A DNA stretch of 64,000 nt, from assembly GCF_011045125.1 (NCBI RefSeq), contig NZ_JAAKZF010000020.1, positions 1 to 64,000 of the forward strand, in the 5' to 3' direction. The translations under genes were made by a program, and so were the position numbers. This DNA is from Allomesorhizobium camelthorni (lineage in GTDB: Bacteria > Pseudomonadota > Alphaproteobacteria > Rhizobiales > Rhizobiaceae). Position 1 is the stretch's first letter. Every line of letters begins with the position of its first letter. The notes beneath the pieces were generated by a model, which was not told where the DNA came from, did not search any database, and saw nothing but the letters and a program-made list of their open reading frames with translations. Shown piece after piece: positions 1 to 8,600 of the stretch.

Positions 1-249
1 GGCAGAGCCGTTGGAGATTACCGCCACAAGATTGGCGCGCGCCGTGTAGTCGGCGGCGGTCGCCGGATCGTCTCTTATCGCGAGGCAGGGGGCGGCGACG
101 CCCGGCGAATAGGCCAGCGCCAGGTCGCGCTGGTTTCCCAGCGGCTTCGTCGCCTGGATCTCCAATTTGCCGGGAGTCGGGTGTTTGTGGAAATAAAGTG
201 CGGCGTCTTCAAGGTCCGAACGGGCCATATCGTTGTTATCGCTATTCAT
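1..249 (-). CDS. maeB: NADP-dependent malic enzyme, N-terminal part (cut by window edge)
   Basis: The reverse complement reads 83 codons without a stop from an ATG at 249 to the first base. Malic enzymes decarboxylate malate to pyruvate in the cytoplasm; rhizobial ones usually carry a C-terminal phosphotransacetylase-like domain, which would lie outside this window. The N-terminal malic signature is clear: TPGKLE, TKPLGNQRDLALAYSPGVA (Tyr47 is the conserved signature tyrosine) and NLVAVISNGSA. A second in-frame ATG at 228 (MARSDLEDAAL) is an equally plausible start. It is the next gene after the SDR on the same strand, 65 bp away. NAD versus NADP preference cannot be read from this part. Confidence 0.85.
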   Translation of the reverse strand, partial: MNSDNNDMARSDLEDAALYFHKHPTPGKLEIQATKPLGNQRDLALAYSPGVAAPCLAIRDDPATAADYTARANLVAVISNGSA

Positions 250-314
250 TTTTCGTGCCGCCATTTTCGCCCGGGCCGTTTCTATCCCCGCCGAGGCGGA
301 AAAGTTCAATGAAA

Positions 315-1094
315 TCAGAATGCGCTGACATAAAGCCCGCCGTCGACCGGAATGTTCTGTCCGGTCAGGTAGCCGGCATGGACGGAGCACAGAAACGCGC
401 AGATCTGGCCGAATTCCTCCGGCGTTCCCAAACGCTTGGCTGGAATGCTGGCCGAGGCTTTGGCCTTACGGGCGGCGGCCGCCGCCGGCTCCTCCGGTGT
501 GCCGATTTCGTGCGCAGGACGCAATCTGTCCGTGTCAAGTTTGCCAGGCAACATGTTGTTTATCGTGACGTTTTTGTCCGCCACCGTTCGCGCCACGCCG
601 GCCAGGAACGAGGTCAGGCCGGCCCGCGCGCCCGACGAAAGGTCAAGCCCGGGGATCGGCACATAGACCGACAGCGAGGTGATATTCACGATGCGGCCGA
701 AGCCGCGCGCGGCCATACCGTCGAGCACTGCCTGGATAAGTTCGATCGGCGCGATCATGTTGTTGGTCACGCCCTTGACGATCGCCTCGCGGTCGAGTTC
801 GCGAAAATCGCGGAAGGGCGGGCCGCCATTGTTGTTGACCAGTATGTCCGGCTCCGGGCAGGTGGCGAGCAGAGCCTTCTGGATCGCAGGATCGGCAACA
901 TCGCCAACGATTTCAGTAACTTGCACGCCGAAACGCTCGCGAATCTCCGTGGCCGTTTTCGCCAAAGTCGCGGCATCGCGGCCGTTAACCACGAGATCGC
1001 AGCCCGCTTCGGCCAGCGCCATGGCGCAACCCTTGCCGAGGCCGCGGCTCGATGCGCAGACGATGGCCTTTTTTCCTCGAATGCCGAGATCCAT
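315..1094 (-). CDS. SDR family protein lacking the canonical Tyr/Lys
   Basis: A 259-aa short-chain dehydrogenase/reductase fold. The start is MDLGIRGKK at 1094; 23 further upstream codons are open but look non-coding. The nucleotide-binding turn is CASSRGLGKG (residues 13-22), the NNAG-like motif is VNNNGGPP (86-93), and the conserved serine is Ser140 in NITS. Thirteen residues later, where classical SDRs have Tyr, there is Ser153, and where they have Lys there is Arg157 (SSGAR replaces YxxxK). The C-terminal PVDGG motif is present. Such proteins are often named 3-oxoacyl-ACP reductase, but with these replacements ordinary reductase chemistry is doubtful. Substrate unknown. Confidence 0.85.
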   Translation of the reverse strand: MDLGIRGKKAIVCASSRGLGKGCAMALAEAGCDLVVNGRDAATLAKTATEIRERFGVQVTEIVGDVADPAIQKALLATCPEPDILVNNNGGPPFRDFRELDREAIVKGVTNNMIAPIELIQAVLDGMAARGFGRIVNITSLSVYVPIPGLDLSSGARAGLTSFLAGVARTVADKNVTINNMLPGKLDTDRLRPAHEIGTPEEPAAAAARKAKASASIPAKRLGTPEEFGQICAFLCSVHAGYLTGQNIPVDGGLYVSAF

Positions 1095-1218
1095 AGACGA
1101 TTCCTTCGTTGGGCTGTTTGGCGGCCAACCTATCGCGTGGGCCGGGCCGATCGCAACCGTCATACGCCTGTTGCATGAATCGCGGCATAGGCGGGCCGAG
1201 ATAAACGGTCAGAATCCG

Positions 1219-2040
1219 ATGTCCGGCGAAAAACCCCGCAGCTTCCGCACGCTTTTCATTTCCGACGTCCATCTCGGTTCGAAAGCGGCCAAGGCCGAGT
1301 TCCTAATAGACTTTCTCCGCTGGCACGAAGCCGAGACCATCTATCTGGTCGGCGATATCGTCGACGGCTGGCGGCTCCGGCGCTCCTGGCACTGGCCGCA
1401 ACTCCACAATGACGTCGTCCAGAAGCTGCTGCGCCAGGCGCGCAAGGGTGTGCAGATCACTTATATCGCCGGAAATCACGACGAATTCCTGCGCATGTTC
1501 CAGGGCGTGCATTTCGGCGGCATCGTCGTTGCCGACCGCGCCATCCACGAAAGCGCCGACGGCAAGCGGTACCTCATCATCCATGGCGACCAGTTCGACA
1601 CTGTGGTGCACAATGTGCGCTGGCTCGCCTATCTCGGCGACAAGGCCTATGACGCCGCGATCATGGTCAACCGGGTCGTCGCCCGCTTCAGGCGGCTGTT
1701 CGGCATGCCTTACTGGTCGTTCTCGTCCTGGGCCAAGGTCAAGGTCAAGAAGGCGGTCAATTTCATCGGCGCGTTCCAGGAGGTGCTGACCGAGGAGGCG
1801 CGCCGCTCGGAGGTCGATGGCGTCATCTGCGGCCACATCCACCACGCGGTCATCGAACAGTTTGATGACATCCGATATATCAACACTGGCGACTGGGTGG
1901 AAAGCTGCACGGCGGTTGTCGAGCATTTCGACGGCAGGATGGAAATCCTGCACTGGCCGCAGATGCGCGCCGCGGTCCGCGCCGGCGATGCGGGTTTCGT
2001 GCCGGTCGTCATCGACAGCGAGACCGTCAAGGCAGCCTGA
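1219..2040 (+). CDS. UDP-2,3-diacylglucosamine diphosphatase-like metallophosphoesterase
   Basis: A 273-aa calcineurin-like phosphoesterase of the LpxH-related group. The motifs appear in order: SDVHLG (Asp16, His18), GDIVDGW (Asp46), GNHDE (Asn86-His87), HGDQFD and GHIHHA, the expected set of two-metal ligands. LpxH-type enzymes hydrolyse UDP-2,3-diacylglucosamine in lipid A synthesis, but many members of this subgroup in Rhizobiales have no proven substrate, so the family name is firmer than the reaction. The reading frame is open far upstream (to 679), but that part is antisense to the SDR gene. MSGEKPRSFRT at 1219 places the first beta strand near the N terminus and is the natural start. 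No membrane segment is seen. Confidence 0.85.
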   Translation: MSGEKPRSFRTLFISDVHLGSKAAKAEFLIDFLRWHEAETIYLVGDIVDGWRLRRSWHWPQLHNDVVQKLLRQARKGVQITYIAGNHDEFLRMFQGVHFGGIVVADRAIHESADGKRYLIIHGDQFDTVVHNVRWLAYLGDKAYDAAIMVNRVVARFRRLFGMPYWSFSSWAKVKVKKAVNFIGAFQEVLTEEARRSEVDGVICGHIHHAVIEQFDDIRYINTGDWVESCTAVVEHFDGRMEILHWPQMRAAVRAGDAGFVPVVIDSETVKAA

Positions 2041-2163
2041 TCCGCCATCGACGGGTTCAATTGATTGGTCCAGGCGGTTCTCCGGCATGGATGGCCATGC
2101 TAAGGCGCGCATGATGCGGCGGGGCCCCTTCGTCTAAGTCGCGCCCGCCGGACTTTCCCGCTT

Positions 2164-3378
2164 ATGTCTCTTCCGCCGCTTTCCCCCGAGCAACAGATCA
2201 AGCCGCGCCGCTTCGAACTGCGCATCAGCCTGATCTTCGCAGCGCTGTTCATTCCGCTCGGCGTGCATCTGCCGTATTTCCCGCTCTGGCTTGAAGCAAA
2301 AGGGTTCGACGCCGCACAGATCGCCATCATCCTGTCGGCGCCGATGTTCTCGCGCGTCGTCACCACGCCCTTCATCACGGCATTGGCGGACGAGGCCAAG
2401 GATCGCGCCAACGTTCTGATCGCGCTGGCCGCGGCCGCGCTCGTACTTTCGGCCGGCTATTTCCTCGAGCCGACCTATGTCGTCGTGCTCGGCGTGTCGC
2501 TGGCGCTGACCGTGGTGTGGACGCCGCATTCACCGCTTGCCGATTCGCTGGCGCTCTCCGGGGTCCGGCGCTTCCGCTCCAACTATGCCAATATGCGCAT
2601 CTGGGGATCAGTTGCCTTTCTCTGCGCCAATCTCGGCGGCGGTGTCGTTCTGGCAATGACCAGCGCCGACGCTGTTCCGGCGATGATCTCGATCGGCCTT
2701 TGCGGGACACTGCTGGCGGCGCTCTTTGCGCCTCGGCTGGGCCGGCCGCGGCGCGCCTCGCCATTGTCGGCGGCCGACCTGCAGGATTCGGCGCCCAAGC
2801 TGCTCAACCGCTATTTCCTGCTGTTCGTGGCTGGAGCCGGCGTCATCAACGCCAGCCACGGCTTTCTCTTCACCTTCGTGTCGATCTACTGGAAGTCGAG
2901 CGGCCTTGGCGACACCCTCATCGGGTTGCTGTGGGCCTGGGCGGTGGTCGCCGAGGTCTGCATGTTCCTGGTCTTCACCCGCGTTTTCGGAAAGGTTTCC
3001 GCTCCGGCGCTGCTCGTCGCGGCGGGCCTTGCCGCGACCGTTCGCTGGCTTCTCTATCCGCTGATCTGGCCGCTCGGCCTCGGCGTCGCCGGTTTTTTCG
3101 CGATCCAGACGCTGCATGCGGTTTCCACCGGGCTCATCCTGCTCGGCGTCCAGAAGCTGATCGCCGAAACGGTCGCGGAGGAACGCACGGGCGCCGCGCA
3201 AGGCATCGCCTTCTTCGCCAACGGCTTTTCCATGGCCGCGGCCACCTTGCTGTCGGGGCCGCTCTATGCCGCCTTCGGTGTCGGCGGCTTCTTCGTCATG
3301 GCCGTCTTCGCGGTTGCGGGAATCGGGCTGATTGCGCTTGCGGCTCACTCAGCCCCAGAGCGCCGGCTCGGGCGGTGA
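2164..3378 (+). CDS. MFS transporter (MFS_1-like / HcaT-type)
   Basis: A 404-aa integral membrane protein with about 12 hydrophobic helices, beginning MSLPPLSPEQQ followed by a first helix ending in GVHLPYFPLWL, the usual opening of phenylpropionate/nucleoside-type MFS_1-like permeases. Motifs such as GSVAFLCANLGGG and RTGAAQGIAFF fit the same family. The substrate cannot be told from sequence. The 3' end overlaps the 3' end of the convergent racemase gene by 30 bp. The gene lies 123 bp downstream of the phosphoesterase on the same strand, so co-transcription is possible but not shown. Confidence 0.85.
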   Translation: MSLPPLSPEQQIKPRRFELRISLIFAALFIPLGVHLPYFPLWLEAKGFDAAQIAIILSAPMFSRVVTTPFITALADEAKDRANVLIALAAAALVLSAGYFLEPTYVVVLGVSLALTVVWTPHSPLADSLALSGVRRFRSNYANMRIWGSVAFLCANLGGGVVLAMTSADAVPAMISIGLCGTLLAALFAPRLGRPRRASPLSAADLQDSAPKLLNRYFLLFVAGAGVINASHGFLFTFVSIYWKSSGLGDTLIGLLWAWAVVAEVCMFLVFTRVFGKVSAPALLVAAGLAATVRWLLYPLIWPLGLGVAGFFAIQTLHAVSTGLILLGVQKLIAETVAEERTGAAQGIAFFANGFSMAAATLLSGPLYAAFGVGGFFVMAVFAVAGIGLIALAAHSAPERRLGR

Positions 3379-4329
3379 AACGATCGAGCCTTGATAGACC
3401 AGCCCCGGCGAGCGGTCGCGTGCCAGAAGCAGCGGCCCGTCGAGATCAACGAAATCCGCGTCCTGCGCCAGAAGCACGGCCGGCGCCATGGCCAGCGACG
3501 TACCGACCATGCAGCCGACCATGATGGACAGGCCGAGTTCGCGGGCCTTGTTGCGCAGCAGGATGGCGGCGGTCAGGCCGCCCGCCTTGTCGAGCTTGAT
3601 ATTCACCGCATCATAGAGGCCCCTCAGCTTTTCGAGATCGGCGGCCTCGTGGACGCTCTCGTCCGCGCAGATCGGCACAGCATGGTCGATACGGCGCAGG
3701 ATCTCGTCCTGGCCGGCGGGCAGCGGCTGCTCGATCAGCGCGATGCCAAGCTCGGCGGCAGCGGCTAGATTCGCCTCGATATTGTCGTCGGTCCAGCCTT
3801 CATTAGCGTCGAGGATGATCTTGCTGTTGGGGGCGGCGGCCACCACGGCGCGGATGCGCTCTATGTCGTTCTCGCCGCCGATCTTCACCTTGAGCAGCGG
3901 CCGCGCCGCATTGGCCGCAGCCTGCGCGGCCATGGCCTCCGGCGTGCCGAGCGACAGCGTATATGCAGTAGTGATCGCGCGCGGCGCGGCGCAGACGCCG
4001 GTATGTGCAGGCTTGCCCGACATCTTCGCTTCGAGATCCCACAACGCGCAATCGAGTGCGTTGCGAGCGGCGCCAGCCGGCATCGCCCGGAGCAATCCGC
4101 CGCGGTCCATCCTGTTGGCGAGATCGCCGCGGACGACCTCGATAGCCGCGATCACGCTCTCCATGGTCTCGCCGTACCGACGGTAGGGCACGCATTCGCC
4201 GCGCCCCGAAAAATGGCCCTCGCTGATCATGCAGCAGATTACTTCCGCCTCCGTCTTCGATCCGCGCGAGATGGTAAACGTGCCGGCGATCGGGAAACGC
4301 TGCGACTCGACTAAAAGGTCACGCTGCAT
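3349..4329 (-). CDS. Dipeptide epimerase / N-acetyl-amino-acid racemase (enolase superfamily)
   Basis: A 326-aa member of the mandelate racemase/muconate lactonizing branch of the enolase superfamily, which racemises or epimerises by proton abstraction at a Mg site. The second-sphere KxK lysines are Lys147/Lys149 (LLKVKIGG). The metal ligands are Asp174 (ILDANEGW), Glu200 (IEQPL) and Asp223 (CADES), and the opposing lysines are Lys245/Lys248 (NIKLDKAGG). This fits L-Ala-D/L-Glu epimerases and the related N-acetyl-D-Glu racemase DgcA. No dgcN-type gene is next to it, so the exact substrate is open. It runs convergent with the MFS gene, overlapping by 30 bp. Confidence 0.85.
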   Translation of the reverse strand: MQRDLLVESQRFPIAGTFTISRGSKTEAEVICCMISEGHFSGRGECVPYRRYGETMESVIAAIEVVRGDLANRMDRGGLLRAMPAGAARNALDCALWDLEAKMSGKPAHTGVCAAPRAITTAYTLSLGTPEAMAAQAAANAARPLLKVKIGGENDIERIRAVVAAAPNSKIILDANEGWTDDNIEANLAAAAELGIALIEQPLPAGQDEILRRIDHAVPICADESVHEAADLEKLRGLYDAVNIKLDKAGGLTAAILLRNKARELGLSIMVGCMVGTSLAMAPAVLLAQDADFVDLDGPLLLARDRSPGLVYQGSIVSPPEPALWG

Positions 4330-4370
4330 ATATTTCTGCTCCGGTTTCGGGGCTAAGTATCTGACGCGAA

Positions 4371-5588
4371 ATGACAGAACCCGCTCGTCGGGCTAATACA
4401 GGGCGCATGTTGACCAACGCCACCAGGGAATCAAGCGGCGCGCCAGCCGACAATTCCCGTCCCCGCATCGCGGAGACGGAGCAAGACGGTGTGCTCCACT
4501 ACGCGCTGTCTGGCGCATGGACGACCCGCACCGTGGCCCTCGTCGACGCGGAAATGCGCAAGATCGAGCGGAAAACGCGAGGCCGCGCCATGGTTCTCGA
4601 CCTCTCCAAGGTCGAGAAGCTGGATACCGCCGGTGCGTGGCTGATCGATCGGCTGATGACCTCGCTCGCCCAAAACGGCGTCGAGACCAGCATTCGCGGC
4701 CAGAGCGAGGCCGGTTCCGTGCTGCTCGATGCGGTGAGCGACGCTTCGCACAGGGAGCACGACGTAACACAGCCCAAACCGCCGAACATCATCATTCGCC
4801 TGCTGGAACTGCTCGGCCGCGCCGTCTATGCCGGCCGCGACGATTTTCTGGCGTCGATGGGTATTCTCGGCGCCACCATTCGCGGCGGGCAGATGAAGCT
4901 CGGGCGCGGACACAGCATCAATCCCGCAGCCATTTTCAATCAGATCGACCGGATGGGCGTCGGGGCCATTCCGGTTGTGGTGCTGATGTCGGCTATCGTC
5001 GGCGCGATCGTCGCGCAGCAGGGCGCGCTGCAATTGCGCTATTTCGGCGCGGACATCTTCGTCGTCGACCTAGTCGGTATCCTGGTGCTGCGTGAACTCG
5101 GCGTGCTGATGACCGCGATCATGATCGCCGGCCGCTCCGGCAGCGCCATCACTGCCGAGATCGGCTCGATGAAGATGCGCGAGGAAGTCGATGCGCTGAC
5201 GGTCATCGGCCTCAACCCTGTCGGCGTCCTGGTGTTTCCGCGCCTTGTTGCGTTGGTGATAGCTTTGCCCTGCCTTACGGTCGCAGCCAATTTCGCGGCG
5301 TTGGGCGGCGCTATCCTGGTTTCCTGGTTCTATTCCGATATTGCGCCGGCCGCCTTCATCGACCGCCTGCGCAGCGCCATCGATGTCAGCACCATCGCCG
5401 TCGGACTGATAAAGGCGCCGTTCATGGCAATGGTCATTGGCGTCCTGGCTGCCGTCGAGGGCCTGCAGGTCGGCGGCAGCGCGGAGTCGCTCGGCCGGCA
5501 CGTCACCGCTTCGGTGGTCAAGTCGATCTTCGTTGTCGTCATTCTGGACGGCATGTTCGCCATATTCTTCGCTGCGATCGATTTTTAG
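4371..5588 (+). CDS. mlaE: STAS-MlaE fusion, MCE-type ABC transporter permease
   Basis: A 405-aa protein. Residues ~30-135 look like a STAS/sulfate-antitransporter domain (SGAWTTRTV, VLDLSKVEKLDTAGAWLIDR). The remainder is a five-to-six-helix MlaE permease with GIPVVVLMSAIVGAIVAQQ-like and EIGSMKMREEVDAL motifs, where GSMKMREE faces the ATPase. In E. coli the STAS part is the separate protein MlaB. It forms an inner-membrane phospholipid/hydrophobe transporter with the next two genes. The start is uncertain: ATG at 4371 has no good ribosome-binding site, and ATG at 4407 (MLTNATRES) follows a weak CAGGGCGC. It is the first gene of a four-gene operon. Confidence 0.92.
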   Translation: MTEPARRANTGRMLTNATRESSGAPADNSRPRIAETEQDGVLHYALSGAWTTRTVALVDAEMRKIERKTRGRAMVLDLSKVEKLDTAGAWLIDRLMTSLAQNGVETSIRGQSEAGSVLLDAVSDASHREHDVTQPKPPNIIIRLLELLGRAVYAGRDDFLASMGILGATIRGGQMKLGRGHSINPAAIFNQIDRMGVGAIPVVVLMSAIVGAIVAQQGALQLRYFGADIFVVDLVGILVLRELGVLMTAIMIAGRSGSAITAEIGSMKMREEVDALTVIGLNPVGVLVFPRLVALVIALPCLTVAANFAALGGAILVSWFYSDIAPAAFIDRLRSAIDVSTIAVGLIKAPFMAMVIGVLAAVEGLQVGGSAESLGRHVTASVVKSIFVVVILDGMFAIFFAAIDF

Positions 5589-5595
5589 GGTGGCC

Positions 5596-6417
5596 ATGAG
5601 CGACCAGGCCGAACTTGCCGCTGAACCGAACGCCCGCGCCGCCGGCGAGAGCGAAATCGTGCTCTCGGTGCGCGACATAACCGTAGGATTCGACGACAAG
5701 ATCGTTCTCGACAAACTCTCGCTCGACATCAGGCGCGGCGAAATACTTGGGTTCGTCGGAGCCTCGGGTTCGGGTAAGTCGGTGCTGCTGCGGGCCATTC
5801 TTGGCCTCACCAGGAAGCGCTCGGGCACGATCCGTCTGTTCGGCGTCAATGTGGACAAGGCGAGCGAATCCGAACGCATGAGGCTCGACATGCGGCTCGG
5901 GGTCCTGTTCCAGCATGGCGCGCTGTTTTCAGCGCTCACCGTGCAGGAGAACGTGCAGGTTCCGATGCGGGAATATCTCGACCTGCCCAAGAAGCTGATG
6001 GACGAATTGGCTCTCCTCAAGATCGAGCTTGTCGGCCTGCCGCGCGACGCGGCCATCAAATTCCCGTCGGAGCTTTCGGGCGGCATGATCAAGCGCGCCG
6101 CGCTGGCGCGGGCGCTGGCGCTTGATCCCGACATCGTTTTCCTCGACGAACCGACCTCCGGCCTCGATCCGATCGGCGCCGCCGAGTTCGACGAACTGGT
6201 CGCAAAGCTGCGCGACACGATGGGGCTGACCGTCTACATGGTCACCCACGATCTCGACAGCCTGTTCTCGGTGTGCGACCGCGTCGCGGTTCTGGGCAAC
6301 AAGAAGGTGCTGGTCCAGGGGACCATTGAAGATATGCTGGCCAGCGAAGAACCGTGGGTGAAATCCTACTTTCGCGGCAAGCGGGCGCGGCAACTCGATC
6401 TTGCCGCCAGGGAATAG
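5596..6417 (+). CDS. mlaF: MCE-type ABC transporter ATP-binding protein
   Basis: A 273-aa ABC ATPase. The Walker A motif is GASGSGKS (residues 55-62), the signature is LSGGMIKR, Walker B is DIVFLDEPTSGLDP, and the switch histidine is in MVTHDLD. Similarity is to MlaF/TtgA-type proteins that drive MlaE permeases. It starts 7 bp after the permease stop codon. An in-frame GTG at 5590 is an alternative start two codons upstream. It ends 15 bp before mlaD, so the genes are tightly co-transcribed. It should sit on the cytoplasmic face of the inner membrane. Confidence 0.95.
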   Translation: MSDQAELAAEPNARAAGESEIVLSVRDITVGFDDKIVLDKLSLDIRRGEILGFVGASGSGKSVLLRAILGLTRKRSGTIRLFGVNVDKASESERMRLDMRLGVLFQHGALFSALTVQENVQVPMREYLDLPKKLMDELALLKIELVGLPRDAAIKFPSELSGGMIKRAALARALALDPDIVFLDEPTSGLDPIGAAEFDELVAKLRDTMGLTVYMVTHDLDSLFSVCDRVAVLGNKKVLVQGTIEDMLASEEPWVKSYFRGKRARQLDLAARE

Positions 6418-6432
6418 AAATCAGAACCGCCG

Positions 6433-7806
6433 ATGGAAACCAAAGCAAATTACGTCATTGTCGGAATTTTCACGCTCGCGGCCATCGTGGCGGCGTTCGC
6501 CTTCGTCTATTGGACCGCGGCGATCGGCGACCGGGGTGAAACGGCCGAGCTGCGTGTGCGCATTCCGGGCTCTGCGTCCGGACTGGGCAGCGGCAGCGCC
6601 GTGCTGTTCAACGGCGTCAAGGTGGGCGATGTCCGGCGTGTCTACATCGACGTGCTCAATCCCAGCGTCGCTATCGCCGACACCGAGATCGACCGGCTGA
6701 CGCCGATCACCAGATCGACCCGGGCCGTTATCGGCATTGCCGGCCTGACCGGGCAGGCCAATATCGAGATGAGGGGCGCCGATCTGCAGGAACCGAACCT
6801 GCTCGACGAGGCGGAGGCGAACGGCACGGTGGCGGAGATCACGGCCGACCCGTCCGCGGTCACCAACCTTCTCCAGACCGCCCAGGACATTTTCAAGCGC
6901 GCCGACACCGTGCTCTCCGAACTCGAAGGCTTTGCCCAAGATGTCCGGGGGCCGTTGACGAAGACGGTCGAGAACACTCGCACATTCTCGGACGCGCTGG
7001 CGCGTAATGCCGACGGCGTCGACAAGTTCCTGGAAAGCGTCTCCAAGCTTTCCGAGGAGCTGGCGGGCGTCTCCGGCAAGCTCGACGGCACGCTGCGGGC
7101 TGCCGAGGATCTCCTGAATTCCGTGGACCGGCAAAAGGTCACCCAGATCGTCGCCAATGTCGAAACCTTCACCAAGAATCTGAGCGAAACCAGCACGCAG
7201 TTCGACGCCGTCGTGAAGCGGGTGGACAAGGCGGTCGGCACGATCGACCAATTCGCCGAGCGAGGCAGCGATGCGTTGGCCAAGGCCGACGGCATCCTCG
7301 AAGCGGTCGACCCGGCGAAGGTCCGCACCTCTCTGTCCAACATCGAGGTCGCGAGCCGCGACGCCAGGACGGCTGCCGCCGACGTCGCCAAGGTCACCGA
7401 CAAATTCGGCAGGCGGGCCGACGACATCGACCGGATGATCAGCGACGCCAGGCAACTGACCGGACGTCTGAACGATGCTTCGGTGCGGGTCGACGGCATT
7501 CTGGTGAAGGTCGACAAGCTTCTTGGTTCGGGCGAGGCGGAGGGCCTGATGGTCGATGCGAGCGAGACGCTGAAGGCGTTCCGCCAGGTCGCCGAAACGC
7601 TGAATTCCAGGCTGGGCACGATCACCGACGGGCTTGCTCGTTTCTCCGGCCAGGGCCTGCGCGACGTCGAGGCGCTGGTGCAGGACGGCCGCCGTTCGAT
7701 CACCAGGATCGAGCAGGCGATCACCGATCTCGAACGCAATCCGCAGCGTATCATCACGGGCGGCGAGGGGACTGTGCGCCAGTATGACGGAAGGGCGCGG
7801 CGTTGA
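6433..7806 (+). CDS. mlaD: MlaD-type MCE family substrate-binding protein
   Basis: A 457-aa protein with one N-terminal membrane anchor (residues ~7-29, starting METKANYVIVGIF) and a single MCE domain at ~38-120 (RIPGSASGLGSGSAVLFNGVK, then GLTGQANIEMRG). A long, mostly helical C-terminal region of ~300 residues follows, with repeated short Asp/Lys/Val patterns (FDAVVKRVDKAVGTID). E. coli MlaD is only ~180 aa, so this is the long form typical of rhizobia; the helical tail may form a periplasm-spanning tube or needle. It presents lipid to the MlaEF complex at the periplasmic face. The tail ends shortly before the palindrome at 7872. Confidence 0.93.
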   Translation: METKANYVIVGIFTLAAIVAAFAFVYWTAAIGDRGETAELRVRIPGSASGLGSGSAVLFNGVKVGDVRRVYIDVLNPSVAIADTEIDRLTPITRSTRAVIGIAGLTGQANIEMRGADLQEPNLLDEAEANGTVAEITADPSAVTNLLQTAQDIFKRADTVLSELEGFAQDVRGPLTKTVENTRTFSDALARNADGVDKFLESVSKLSEELAGVSGKLDGTLRAAEDLLNSVDRQKVTQIVANVETFTKNLSETSTQFDAVVKRVDKAVGTIDQFAERGSDALAKADGILEAVDPAKVRTSLSNIEVASRDARTAAADVAKVTDKFGRRADDIDRMISDARQLTGRLNDASVRVDGILVKVDKLLGSGEAEGLMVDASETLKAFRQVAETLNSRLGTITDGLARFSGQGLRDVEALVQDGRRSITRIEQAITDLERNPQRIITGGEGTVRQYDGRARR

Positions 7807-7871
7807 CTTCGCAGACGGCGCGCAGCAAGAAAGAATCGGTTATCCGGGGGTTGCGACAGATTTAAGCTTGG

Positions 7872-7898
7872 CCCCGAAAAGTTGCAGACTTTTCGGGG
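7872..7898. repeat. Perfect 11-bp-arm palindrome (rhizobial palindromic repeat core)
   Basis: CCCCGAAAAGT and its exact complement ACTTTTCGGGG flank a 5-nt centre (TGCAG). The inner 20 bp recur, in reverse orientation, at 35138-35157. The element lies between mlaD and the lipoprotein gene, where it could act as an RNA hairpin within the operon or a weak terminator. Short palindromic intergenic repeats are common in Rhizobiales; family membership is inferred. Confidence 0.6.
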
Positions 7899-7930
7899 GT
7901 GGTTAAACAGTGTGACGGGCAGGGTAGAGG

Positions 7931-8527
7931 GTGAAGCCAAATCAGTTTATTGCCGGGGTGGCGGCGGCTTTCCTGCTGTCGGGCTGCGCGCTCTTGCCGG
8001 GGGGCGCGCCGCCCTCCCTCGACACATTCGAACTGTCGGCGCCGCAATTGCAGTCGAAGGCCAGGCGCAGCCGCATCCAGATTCTCGTGGCCGAACCCTC
8101 CGCCCTGAAGGCGCTTGACGGCCAGAATATCGTCATCAAGCCGTCTCCCGCCACCATCCAGTTCCTCAGGGGCGCGCAATGGGCCGACCGCCTGCCGCGC
8201 ATCGTGCAGGCGCGGCTCGCCGAGACCTTCCAGCGTTCTGGCGGCTTTGGCGGCGTCGGCAAGCCGGGCGAGGGGCTAGCAATCGACTATCAGATTCTTG
8301 CCGAGATCCGCGCCTTCGACGTGCGCGTCGACGGCGGTGGCCGCGCCAATGTCGAGATCTTCGTGAAATTGCTGAACGACCGCAACGGCACGGTTCGCGC
8401 CTCCCGCAGTTTCGTGGCGAACGCCCCGGTTTCGGGCAGCGGCAACGAGGCCTATGTCGCCGCGCTCGACCAGGCCTTCGGCTCGGTGGCGGCCGAAATC
8501 CTGGAATGGGCCGATACGCAAATCTGA
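7931..8527 (+). CDS. ABC-type transport auxiliary lipoprotein (PqiC/MlaC-side component)
   Basis: A 198-aa lipoprotein starting with GTG (MKPNQFIAG...). The signal peptide ends in a lipobox LLSGC with Cys19, so the mature protein should be lipid-anchored in the outer membrane. The rest matches the ABC_trans_aux family: FELSAP near the N terminus and GGFGGVGKPGEGLAIDYQI in the middle. The family is usually encoded with MCE/PqiB-type systems and is thought to receive or pass on substrate at the outer membrane. It is the last gene of the mla operon, separated from mlaD by 124 bp containing the palindrome at 7872, and is followed by a strong terminator. Confidence 0.88.
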   Translation: MKPNQFIAGVAAAFLLSGCALLPGGAPPSLDTFELSAPQLQSKARRSRIQILVAEPSALKALDGQNIVIKPSPATIQFLRGAQWADRLPRIVQARLAETFQRSGGFGGVGKPGEGLAIDYQILAEIRAFDVRVDGGGRANVEIFVKLLNDRNGTVRASRSFVANAPVSGSGNEAYVAALDQAFGSVAAEILEWADTQI

Positions 8528-8551
8528 CCGGGTGGTTGGGTAATCCAAACG

Positions 8552-8580
8552 AAAAAGGGCGGGAATTTCCCGCCCTTTTT
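8552..8580. terminator. Bidirectional rho-independent terminator
   Basis: Arms AAAAAGGGCGGG and CCCGCCCTTTTT form a perfect 12-bp stem around the 5-nt loop AATTT. The A-run on one side and the T-run on the other make it usable in both directions, which suits its place between the convergent mla operon (ends 8527) and the GPR-like gene (ends 8601). Confidence 0.9.
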
Positions 8581-8600
8581 GTTTCTGCTTAAGCGAGCCG

